A DNA stretch of 64,000 nt from an uncultured Methanomicrobiales archaeon (GTDB lineage Archaea > Halobacteriota > Methanomicrobia > Methanomicrobiales > Methanospirillaceae). Below, one piece after another: positions 56,907-64,000 of the stretch; the first letter of the stretch is position 1; every line of letters begins with the position of its first letter. A program made the translations under genes and the position numbers. A model generated the notes under the pieces. The model was given only the letters and a program-made list of their open reading frames with translations, ran no database searches and was not told where the DNA came from. Where the stretch lies: assembly GCA_903832665.1 (NCBI GenBank), contig CAILCG010000028.1:1-64000 (forward strand), given 5' to 3'.

Positions 56907-57575
56907 TTACTTCAGTTCTCCCAACCCTTTCCAGTGCTCGTACTCGCTCGTCCAGAGATCCTTGTTGAACGAGACCAGCCGCTTGAAGTATTCCTTTCGC
57001 TCGAGATGGGCTTTTTCCTGTACAGGATCGCTCCATCTCGTCCTGATGGACTCGGCAAGTTTTCTGCCCAGTTCCTTTGCCTGTTTCTCACCGCCAATGA
57101 TCGCGTTCGGGTCGGCCCCGACAAGCACGCCCACTTTTCCCACCGTGGTTGCCCCGAGATTCAGCAGCGTGGTGTTCATGTACTCCGCTACTTCATCTGC
57201 CATGGATCCGCCGGCAGTTGAGACTGAACAGCCGTACTTCCCGGCAAAGGACTGGCAGTGGATCGAGTCTGCCATCCGGTCGAACATCGTCTTGAGCTGA
57301 CCGGTGACCGAGTTGATGTAATTCGGGGAACCCAGCACAATGCCATCTGCAGCCAGCATCTTCTCCAGCAACACCGGGAAATCATCGTCATTGATGCATT
57401 CGCCTTTCGCATAGCAGCTCCCGCATGCTGTACAGTAGTTGATCTCCAGGCTGCAGATATCCATAAAAGTAATATCCGCACCGGTCTGGCGTGCTCCCTC
57501 GAGAGCAGCCACAACCAGCCGCCGTGTCTGGCTCTTCTCCCCTTTCGGGCTTGCATTGATACCGATAATCTTCAT
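56907..57575 (-). CDS. Iron-sulfur flavoprotein (NADPH-dependent FMN reductase-like)
   Basis: The 222-residue protein starts MKIIGINASPKGEKSQTRRL, the flavodoxin-like FMN phosphate loop. It has the compact Cys motif CTACGSCYAKGEC (residues 48-60) of methanogen iron-sulfur flavoproteins (Isf) that bind one 4Fe-4S cluster. The SPNYINSVTGQLKTMFDRM segment binds the flavin. Isf proteins reduce O2/H2O2 or accept electrons from ferredoxin. The C-terminus LTSEYEHWKG-like tail is helical. Confidence 0.85.
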   Translation of the reverse strand: MKIIGINASPKGEKSQTRRLVVAALEGARQTGADITFMDICSLEINYCTACGSCYAKGECINDDDFPVLLEKMLAADGIVLGSPNYINSVTGQLKTMFDRMADSIHCQSFAGKYGCSVSTAGGSMADEVAEYMNTTLLNLGATTVGKVGVLVGADPNAIIGGEKQAKELGRKLAESIRTRWSDPVQEKAHLERKEYFKRLVSFNKDLWTSEYEHWKGLGELK

Positions 57576-57759
57576 GGTACTATCACTCTACGTAGATGGT
57601 GTTTTTCTAAAAGGATAAAGATGTGCAAACAGCCGATCCTCAGTGCATTGCAAATCCATTTTTCTTAAAGAATCGTCCAGCCCGTTTTGGGAATGACCTG
57701 GCAGAATTTGCAAAAATAGACCGTATTTTATATAGTGGATGAGATGACTGAGTCCACAT

Positions 57760-58107
57760 ATGGAAATCAGTTGTACTGTTCCTGACAGAAGAACCTGGAT
57801 TTTCTTCTTCTTAATCCTGCTCGCGGGCCTCCTCTGGGCATCATTTCTCATGACCCGCGGACAGATGCCCGAGATGAGCGTGCTTCTTGCAATCATCTCG
57901 GTGTTTATCTCCATGTTCTCGTTCATTCACTGCACCCGGCACCGTATGGGGATCTTCCTGTATCTCATCGTCCTGGTGGCCATGCTCTGGGCATCCTTCC
58001 TCATTATGGAGAGGGCAATGATCTGGGTTTCTGCTTTCCTCTTCTTTGTGGCAGGCGGTACCACTCTCTTTTCCTTCCTGTTCATCGAACCCCAGCCGGT
58101 AGGATAA
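57760..58107 (+). CDS. Small four-helix membrane protein
   Basis: The 115-residue protein has four membrane helices arranged as two related halves (RTWIFFFLILLAGLLWASFL and GIFLYLIVLVAMLWASFLI; both end LLWASFL/MLWASFL). This internal duplication suggests a hairpin fused twice. No known family is recognised. Role unknown. Confidence 0.6.
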   Translation: MEISCTVPDRRTWIFFFLILLAGLLWASFLMTRGQMPEMSVLLAIISVFISMFSFIHCTRHRMGIFLYLIVLVAMLWASFLIMERAMIWVSAFLFFVAGGTTLFSFLFIEPQPVG

Positions 58108-58163
58108 TACTTTCTTTTTTAACGTCCAGAATATAATTCAATGAAACGTGCCCGGAGCCTGCC

Positions 58164-58535
58164 ATGATTGTCCGCGACATCGCTGATTACCCCCACGAAA
58201 CGGTCATCGACCGCTCACACCTCTGCGAACTGCTGCATCCCGACAAGGTAGCCGGGGCTGAAAAACTGGAGTGCAGTATCGCCCATGCCATTATCCTGCC
58301 CGGTGAGTCCACGCTCCCCCACGTCCTGAAAAAAGCAACAGAACTCTATTACATACTCGAAGGCTCCGGAGAGATGCATATCGAAGGGGAAACGGCCCCG
58401 GTCTCCCCGGGACAGATCGTCCTCATCCCACCCCTCGCCCGGCAGTGGATCCGTAATACCGGCAGGGATGACCTTGTCTTCCTCTGTATCGTATCGCCAA
58501 GGTGGCGGGCAGAAGACGAGGTTCTGGTCACCTGA
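58164..58535 (+). CDS. Cupin-domain protein
   Basis: The 123-residue single-domain cupin has the first motif LPHVLKKATELYYILEGSGE (His, Glu, Tyr) and a second motif PGQIVLIPPLARQWIRNTG. In the second motif the usual metal His is replaced by Arg-Gln, so the metal site is partly altered. Enzyme or sugar binding cannot be assigned. Confidence 0.8.
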   Translation: MIVRDIADYPHETVIDRSHLCELLHPDKVAGAEKLECSIAHAIILPGESTLPHVLKKATELYYILEGSGEMHIEGETAPVSPGQIVLIPPLARQWIRNTGRDDLVFLCIVSPRWRAEDEVLVT

Positions 58536-58721
58536 AAAAGAGTGATGTCCGGTTTTTTTGACCGGAAAGACCCCACATCCCTCCGGCGGACGCGAAAACA
58601 TCATTCCGGATCTTTTTTGCCACATCAGCCGGCACAGCCTCCGGATTTTTCTCCAGAATCGAAAGGAAAAGTCCGGGAGATGAAATGAAAGATTTACAAA
58701 TTCTCCCTGCGATTGAAATAC

Positions 58722-59369
58722 ATGGGCAGGACTGAAGGAGAGTACTCCTACCATATCTCCAAAAACTGGCTTGAGACCATTGTTGATGCGATCTTTGCAT
58801 TTGCCATGACCCTGCTGGCTATCGGGATACAGGTACCCCAGGCCCTGCAATCCCAGGCTGCCATTGAGCTGGTCGAGTATATTTCTAAACTCCTCCCGCA
58901 ATTTGTTCTCTTTGTGATCGCGTTTCTGGTCCTGATCACCTTCCTGATTGAGCATCATCGTCAGTTCCATTATCTCCGGATCGTTGATCCAACCATCCTC
59001 TCCCTCAACGTGGCGATCCTGGTATTCACCGTGCTGATCCCCTTCACCACCGATGTGGCAGGAAATTATGACCGGGTGGAAGTCGCGGTGATTCTATTTC
59101 ACATAAATATCCTGATCATCGGCACACTCTTTGTTGCCCACTGGAAGTACATCTCCCGCAGCAGTCATCTCTACGCTGAGGAATTTGATGCCCCATCCCA
59201 GGAAAAACGGTACCTGATCCTTGCCACCATTCCGGCTGTTGCAATTCTCGGTATCGGCGTATCATTCATTTCACCGCCTTTTTCCCTGGCCGTGTACGTC
59301 ATCGCCCTGATCATCTTCCTGGTACGGGAGAGATACTTCCGGGGCCATGAACAGGATATCCAGGGATGA
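58722..59369 (+). CDS. TMEM175/DUF1211-family membrane protein (putative K+ channel)
   Basis: The start ATG at 58722 (MGRTEGEYSYHISKNW) is favoured over 58713. The ~215-residue protein has six membrane helices. The first contains ETIVDAIFAFAMTLLAIGIQ, the place of the FSxxxD filter of TMEM175, here with DAIFAFAMT; the Ser is missing. DUF1211 proteins form prokaryotic K+ channels as tetramers; ion selectivity here is not proven. Confidence 0.75.
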   Translation: MGRTEGEYSYHISKNWLETIVDAIFAFAMTLLAIGIQVPQALQSQAAIELVEYISKLLPQFVLFVIAFLVLITFLIEHHRQFHYLRIVDPTILSLNVAILVFTVLIPFTTDVAGNYDRVEVAVILFHINILIIGTLFVAHWKYISRSSHLYAEEFDAPSQEKRYLILATIPAVAILGIGVSFISPPFSLAVYVIALIIFLVRERYFRGHEQDIQG

Positions 59370-59627
59370 AAAATAAGAGATTAGTCCCGTACACTCTCAA
59401 AAATCCCCATACTATTGTCATCATCCCTTTCGTTCATCTCGTTGGGAAGGGAAATTGGCACCACACATCGGCGCCGGGACAATAATTAAGGACTCAGCGC
59501 GAAGGTATGGTCGTTCAACCCGTAAGGTTACGTGAAAAAAGCGTTTCTGTTAATGCTCATCCTTACAAAAAAAGTTGCCAGGGGACCTGTCTTTCCACCC
59601 CCCGGCACCGGTCACCGGATTTTTCAG
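59370..59627. other. Intergenic stretch, nothing recognised
   Basis: Short, no gene or repeat. Confidence 0.4.
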
Positions 59628-60164
59628 TTACACGGGACCAAGGATATTATTCTCTTTGATGATGGCCATGGGAGAGAGCCTGCGAATGATGAGAGGAGGG
59701 CCTGAGGGGGGTTTTACCACGATCGAGATAAACTGCCGGGGCACCAGCGGGGCTTTGGGATTGATGCGTATGACGAACTGCTCCTTGTCATCAATCCGGT
59801 TATTGGAAGGGCCGATCTCGTTGTTCACTTTCAGTATTCCCCAGTAACCTGCCGGGGGCTCGCCCCGGAAACCTGTCACCGGCAGAAGGGATTCAGTCCG
59901 GATTGCATCGGCATATACGATGGAGACATTCTCCATGTTGACGGATTTTTCTCCCGGGGCAAGCCCTATGGTAAAGGTGATCGTGTCAATAGTGCCCCCG
60001 GCGATACCATCACCCGTCACATCGCCAATGGAGTACAAAACCTGGCCGGGCGCAACCGCATTTACCGATACCGGTACCGGAACCGGGGGTCCCTCATCGG
60101 TGCATCCCGCTGTCAGTACCGCTATCATCAGGACAAACACCAAAAAAAGAGACTGCCACTTCAT
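59628..60164 (-). CDS. Lipoprotein with archaellin-like domain
   Basis: The 178-residue protein has a signal peptide with lipobox VLTAGCTD, then VLYSIGDVTGDG and GTIDTITFTIGLAPGEKSVN, which resemble the C-terminal beta domain of archaellins, in which IDxxxxTVxLAPGSxxI is a typical line. There is no archaellin-type N-terminal helix or class III peptide. It may be a surface protein built on the archaellin fold, or a minor archaellum component. Confidence 0.65.
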   Translation of the reverse strand: MKWQSLFLVFVLMIAVLTAGCTDEGPPVPVPVSVNAVAPGQVLYSIGDVTGDGIAGGTIDTITFTIGLAPGEKSVNMENVSIVYADAIRTESLLPVTGFRGEPPAGYWGILKVNNEIGPSNNRIDDKEQFVIRINPKAPLVPRQFISIVVKPPSGPPLIIRRLSPMAIIKENNILGPV

Positions 60165-60343
60165 GCACAGGACCTCCGTCCAATCTTGCTAAGAAGGGTG
60201 CGAACGGTTCTTATAAAAACACTTGCACCGCCCGGAGATAGACCCCGGGAACCAAAACCCTTGGGAGGGATCATGTGAGAATTTTTTTTTCGAAACGGGA
60301 ATGAGTGAAGAACTAAAAAAAAACAGACCGGGATACCGGGTGC

Positions 60344-60934
60344 CTAATCCCAGTAATTCCTGACAAATAGTTTTGATCTCCTGACCTTTGGAGTAAAGTG
60401 ACGGAGGGCGAGGGGCACGATGAGGATCGTCACAATGATGTTGCCGACAAGCCAGAGGGTAAAGGTGCTCCCTATCTGGCTGGAAGTGATGACATTGCCA
60501 AACGCGAGGGTGTAGGCGCCCCAGGCGGCACCCACCACGTTGTTGATCAATACGCCAAAGAGGAGGAGCAGTGTCCAGTCCCGGCGATTCTCCAGCGTGA
60601 GATCCACTTCAAATGTCCGCAGGGCCACCAGGGGGATCAACACCTGCAGGAGGCCCGCGATGGACCAGTACACCGCCACATCGACCGGGATGACACCGTT
60701 GGTGGAGAGCAGCCCGGAGCCGATAAAAGTGCCGGCGTACGCAGCAATCGCACCATAAGCTCCAAACCAGAGTGTAAAGAGGAGCATGAAGGCGACCGCA
60801 AAATACAGGGTGGGTATTCCTCCGGCCCCCCCGGGAAGGATAAGGGTGCAGAGCCGGGCAATGATGGCATTGACCACGATGAGGACGAGGGTCAGGATGA
60901 CAAAGGAATACGTTGGTTCACGAACGTTTTTCAT
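60344..60934 (-). CDS. Six-to-seven-helix membrane protein, transporter/sensor-like
   Basis: The Met at 60934 is preferred (MKNVREPTYSFVILTLVLIV). The 196-residue protein has about seven membrane helices, with PxTLYFAVAFMLLF and GAYGAIAAYAGTFIGSGLLS reminiscent of ECF-transporter S subunits or MASE-type sensors. No cytosolic output domain is present. Substrate unknown. Confidence 0.6.
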   Translation of the reverse strand: MKNVREPTYSFVILTLVLIVVNAIIARLCTLILPGGAGGIPTLYFAVAFMLLFTLWFGAYGAIAAYAGTFIGSGLLSTNGVIPVDVAVYWSIAGLLQVLIPLVALRTFEVDLTLENRRDWTLLLLFGVLINNVVGAAWGAYTLAFGNVITSSQIGSTFTLWLVGNIIVTILIVPLALRHFTPKVRRSKLFVRNYWD

Positions 60935-61099
60935 ACATTCTCCTGTATTCCATATTGCGTGCGCATATAAATAGTATTTATTGTCCGACTGGTTTACCGG
61001 GGTGTACATCATTTTTTTTCAATTCCGCACATGTGCACCAGTCCACAATTTTTATGACTGCGACTGCGAATCTATAGACAGGAGAATACAGCCGGACTT

Positions 61100-62200
61100 A
61101 TGACTGCACACAACGATCTCGACACGACATCTGCACAGGAACTGATACTCATTGAGGAGGCCGCCCGGGCGCTCGACTCGCGCCGGGATGCCGGTCTTGA
61201 CGGACTTGTCGGGGGTCTTGACTCGATCATCATCACGACCGAGACGGATCATCTCGTGCCGGCAACCTATGAACTGCTGCAATATACCGGACTTGGCTGC
61301 ACCGAAGCGTTCTTCGATACCGACTCGCAGAGCTACGTCCTCGGTCTGCCCGGTTCGGCATCCCTCATCGTCCGTTCCCGGGGCACCGGCCCCAACCCGT
61401 TCTCCTCGGCAAACAAGGCACGACTGACCGGGTCTCTCCCGGACACCCGGCTCGAGACGTTTGTCTTCACCACACCGGATATCCAGGAGTACGTGGCAGT
61501 CCAGAAAGCACGCGGGGTGGAATTCCTGACCCCGGCACCCCGGGAATCAGACTATTTCTCGTTCATCCAGACCGCCCCCTCCCCCTATACCGGAAATTCT
61601 GTCGGGATCATCGAGTGGCTGGATGAGATGCGGACCTATGCCCCCGCAGGATCCACGGGCCTCTCCCCCGATATCAGCAAGCCGGCCTACCGGCACCTGA
61701 ACAATATCGAACAGCTCGATCACGCTGCAACCCGCGTGAAAGCGCAGGACCGCACTGCGGCAATCCTTGAATTCATCTCCCTGACCAACTACCATTACGA
61801 TTTCGGGGTCCATGTCAAATCCCAAAACTCCATCACGAGCGTTGCCCGGCGCGAAAAAGAGGACTTTGCCATGGTCTTTACCTCCGGCATTACCCCCTAC
61901 ACCAGTGACGAGGCATCCGGGCCGACCGAGAGATTCATCAAGGATTTCGGGACCCGGGTGCATCACATGGCATTCCGGACCGAAAAGATTGAAGAGACCG
62001 TTGCGGCCCTGAAAAAGGTGGGTATGGCATTCCTGCTCGAACTGGTGGGCTCAGAGGATGAGGGGCTCATGCAGATATTCTCCGAACCATCCCCACACAC
62101 CCTCCTGGTAAACGAATATATACACCGGTTCGGGAACTTCGACGGGTTCTTCACCCGGAGTAACGTGGAGAAGCTGACGGAAGCAACGGTGAGACAATAA
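61100..62200 (+). CDS. 4-Hydroxyphenylpyruvate dioxygenase-like (VOC superfamily)
   Basis: The 366-residue protein has two VOC domains. The C-terminal one keeps the HPPD iron ligands: His208 (QLDHAATRV), His289 (RVHHMAFRT) and Glu339 (LVNEYIHRFGNFDGFF). The last resembles the HPPD C-terminal EIIQRxGxxGF. GLMQIFSEPSP matches the QIFT line. A dioxygenase using O2 is unexpected in a methanogen, so the activity may differ or occur under microoxic stress. No tyrosine catabolic gene is adjacent. Confidence 0.75.
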   Translation: MTAHNDLDTTSAQELILIEEAARALDSRRDAGLDGLVGGLDSIIITTETDHLVPATYELLQYTGLGCTEAFFDTDSQSYVLGLPGSASLIVRSRGTGPNPFSSANKARLTGSLPDTRLETFVFTTPDIQEYVAVQKARGVEFLTPAPRESDYFSFIQTAPSPYTGNSVGIIEWLDEMRTYAPAGSTGLSPDISKPAYRHLNNIEQLDHAATRVKAQDRTAAILEFISLTNYHYDFGVHVKSQNSITSVARREKEDFAMVFTSGITPYTSDEASGPTERFIKDFGTRVHHMAFRTEKIEETVAALKKVGMAFLLELVGSEDEGLMQIFSEPSPHTLLVNEYIHRFGNFDGFFTRSNVEKLTEATVRQ

Positions 62201-62317
62201 TTTTTCCCGCGGGTTTTTTGTTCCTTTGCGTATCCGGGATCCCTCGAACCTCCTGCGCTGCGGCACTCCAGTATTTTCCCGGACTGGGTCCGGCACGGGG
62301 TTGCACTCGAAATTTTT

Positions 62318-62719
62318 TTACTCCCGCTTCTCATTTGCCCTTTTTTGTCTCAGGTAATAGCCGGTTCCGGCCGCCACGAGCGCAATTACCAGGATAGCGA
62401 TCGCCAGTATGACCGGGTCCAGGGAAAAACCAATGGCCTGGGGACCTGCAGCCATCTCTCCTTTCGATGCGGACAAGGCGGCGTCGGGCAGCTCGACCCG
62501 GACCGCGAGGAGGGTTGGGGTCACCTGGTACCCGGAAGAGGTATGATTGGCAAGTGACCCGTTGATCCCGGTGAGATTCGGATATGCTGCGAACGGAGCA
62601 CCCCGCGGAGTATCCGGGGAGGGGGAAGCTCCAGCGAGGGGGATAACCATACCGGCCAGGACAAGCGTGACAAGAACAATAAAAGCAGTCCGGCCCTTTT
62701 CGCCTATCTTGCTCTCCAT
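62318..62719 (-). CDS. Secreted/anchored small protein
   Basis: A 133-residue protein with a signal peptide (FIVLVTLVLAGMVIPLAGAS), a short soluble part (NLTGINGSLANHTSSGYQVT) and a C-terminal membrane helix (VILAIAILVIALVAAGTGYY) followed by KRANEKRE. It would lie on the outside of the cell with a membrane tail. Two likely N-glycosylation sequons (NLT, NHT). Function unknown. Confidence 0.6.
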   Translation of the reverse strand: MESKIGEKGRTAFIVLVTLVLAGMVIPLAGASPSPDTPRGAPFAAYPNLTGINGSLANHTSSGYQVTPTLLAVRVELPDAALSASKGEMAAGPQAIGFSLDPVILAIAILVIALVAAGTGYYLRQKRANEKRE

Positions 62720-62855
62720 GAAAAGGAGCTGGGTAGTTGTATCCGAATAGGTTTGTGGTCGGGTTTGAGAACAGAAAAAACATGATATCTTCGATTTTTT
62801 TCGAAGTTAACGCCAGATTCATCATCTTTTCCGGTGAATTGATGGCTGTTCAATT

Positions 62856-64000
62856 ATGTCCGGCAGGAAATTCACTTGTATCGCCATTGCCGCAGTCGTA
62901 CTCATGCTCACTGCAGTAATGGTCAGCGGCTGCATGGGTTCGGCGGCAACCGTACCGACAGGAGATATCAAAAAATTCAGTTCCGCTGAAGAGATCCGGG
63001 ATTATATCCGGAACAATACCCAGCTCACCGGGAATTCCTATTATGCCACTGACGGGGTGTGGGCAACGGATCGCATGGTTGCCGTCCCACCCATGGCAGT
63101 ACAGGAATCCTCGGCAAAAGGCGTTGCCCAGTCCGGTGCCCTCCCCTCAGCAGGAAGCGTGGGTGCCACGGAACATTCGGAGACAAATGTGCAGGTTGCC
63201 GGTGTCGATGAGCCGGACTTTGTCAAGAACGATGCCCGGTACATCTACGTCATCTCAGGCAGCACGCTGACGATCGTGGATGCGTACCCAGCCTCAACTG
63301 CCGCCATCCTCTCCAGGACCGAACTGGAAGATTCCCCCCGGGAAATCTTCATCAGCGGCGACCGGCTCGTGCTCCTGAAGACCGGTACCTCGGCCATTGC
63401 CGGCAGTGACGACCCGGTGGGCACGGATGTCGCAGCAAAGATGGCCGTGATGCCGCGGTACCCGTACTACCGGACTGCACCGGTCACCCACGCGGTCTTC
63501 TATGATATCAGCGACCGGACCCACCCGAAGCTCCTTCGGGATTACACCATTGACGGCGATTACGTCACCTCCCGGATGATCGGCACTACCGTGTACCTGC
63601 TCTCCCGCGAGTCGGTGTACCCCTACAATGACCGGATCATCGTCCCGGCGCTTAGGGAAAATGCAAAGATCATCGCTACGCCGGACGTGTATTACTTCGA
63701 TAATCCCGAACAGCAGTATGATTTTACCACCATCACCTCGTTCGATGCCTCCAACGGGGCCACAAAGGATGCAAAGACGTACCTGGTCGGCACCGGCAAC
63801 ATCGTCTACGTCTCGACCGAGGCCATGTACGTGAGCTACCAGAAATATCACAACATCTACCCGGTGCGAGGTATGATGGAACCCGCGCTGAAGGTGGGGC
63901 AGGGGTCCGGGGCATCGTCGGGAATCGCAGTACCCGTCTCGGTCTCCTCCATTGCCAGCGACTTCAACACCATGAGCGAGGCAGACAGGCAGGCTGCCAT
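62856..64000 (+). CDS. Beta-propeller lipoprotein (C-terminus outside window)
   Basis: The ATG at 62856 gives MSGRKFTCIAIAAVVLMLTA with lipobox MVSGCMG, and the frame is open for 381 codons to the window edge. The mature part has EHSETNVQVAGVDEPDFVKN, DARYIYVISGSTLTIVDAYP and REIFISGDRLVLLKTG, typical of the secreted beta-propeller domain family (PF09826-like). The copy is extracellular. Its 3' end lies beyond the window. Confidence 0.8.
   Translation, partial: MSGRKFTCIAIAAVVLMLTAVMVSGCMGSAATVPTGDIKKFSSAEEIRDYIRNNTQLTGNSYYATDGVWATDRMVAVPPMAVQESSAKGVAQSGALPSAGSVGATEHSETNVQVAGVDEPDFVKNDARYIYVISGSTLTIVDAYPASTAAILSRTELEDSPREIFISGDRLVLLKTGTSAIAGSDDPVGTDVAAKMAVMPRYPYYRTAPVTHAVFYDISDRTHPKLLRDYTIDGDYVTSRMIGTTVYLLSRESVYPYNDRIIVPALRENAKIIATPDVYYFDNPEQQYDFTTITSFDASNGATKDAKTYLVGTGNIVYVSTEAMYVSYQKYHNIYPVRGMMEPALKVGQGSGASSGIAVPVSVSSIASDFNTMSEADRQAA

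Overview
The window comes from a methanogenic archaeon, most likely a Methanomicrobiales member of the Methanoregula type. Evidence: a PolD-type DNA polymerase large subunit (polC) with an intein, archaeal A-type ATP synthase genes, cofD for coenzyme F420, a UbiX-UbiD-aconitase X operon matching the archaeal mevalonate route, archaeal TATA-like promoter elements, and a tRNA-Leu without encoded CCA. I cannot name the species from sequence alone.

Layout. (1) 1-11.8 kb is accessory DNA ending at an integrase beside tRNA-Leu(CAA). It holds a 3'-incomplete gene of an unrecognised MADF family, a Fic/Doc protein, a ClpP-like SDH protease, a truncated restriction-modification gene, an unrecognised seven-gene cluster (locus A, 3960-6326), an AT-rich zinc-ribbon/transglutaminase membrane cassette, and a RelE-type toxin-antitoxin pair. 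(2) 12-23.2 kb is mostly core: a frameshifted CDF transporter, polC, HEAT-repeat genes, a DUF1646 transporter, and atpH plus a frameshifted atpI. (3) 23.2-40.1 kb is a second accessory island: a type I restriction system (hsdR, amber-interrupted hsdM, TGA-split hsdS) with a YhcG nuclease gene and a duplicated hsdM tail inside it, a TcmP/Gp37-Gp68 pair, locus B (35328-37447, paralogous to locus A), and two arrays of one degenerate 25-bp repeat at 23.3-23.8 and 37.8-38.0 kb. (4) 40.2-44.8 kb carries atpK-E-C-F-A-D, with no atpB. (5) 45-64 kb is ordinary genome: phosphate permease, mevalonate operon, HD hydrolase/cofD, lipoproteins, HEAT protein, cytosine deaminase, flavoprotein, cupin, TMEM175-like channel, an HPPD-like protein and a beta-propeller lipoprotein cut by the window edge.

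The best candidate for an undescribed system is the paired locus A/locus B gene set. It consists of a small protein ending in a conserved HAPxFSLFTxF tail, one to three proteins with what looks like a degenerate PD-(D/E)XK fold, and a member of the MADF family, which in locus B is followed by a 47-residue membrane peptide and a strong terminator. The two loci sit in different islands and face opposite directions.

Several genes are broken by single-base events: amber codons at 7405 and 34158, a TGA at 31158, and frameshifts near 12761, 21515 and 29216. Some could be assembly errors, others real decay; read-level checking would decide.
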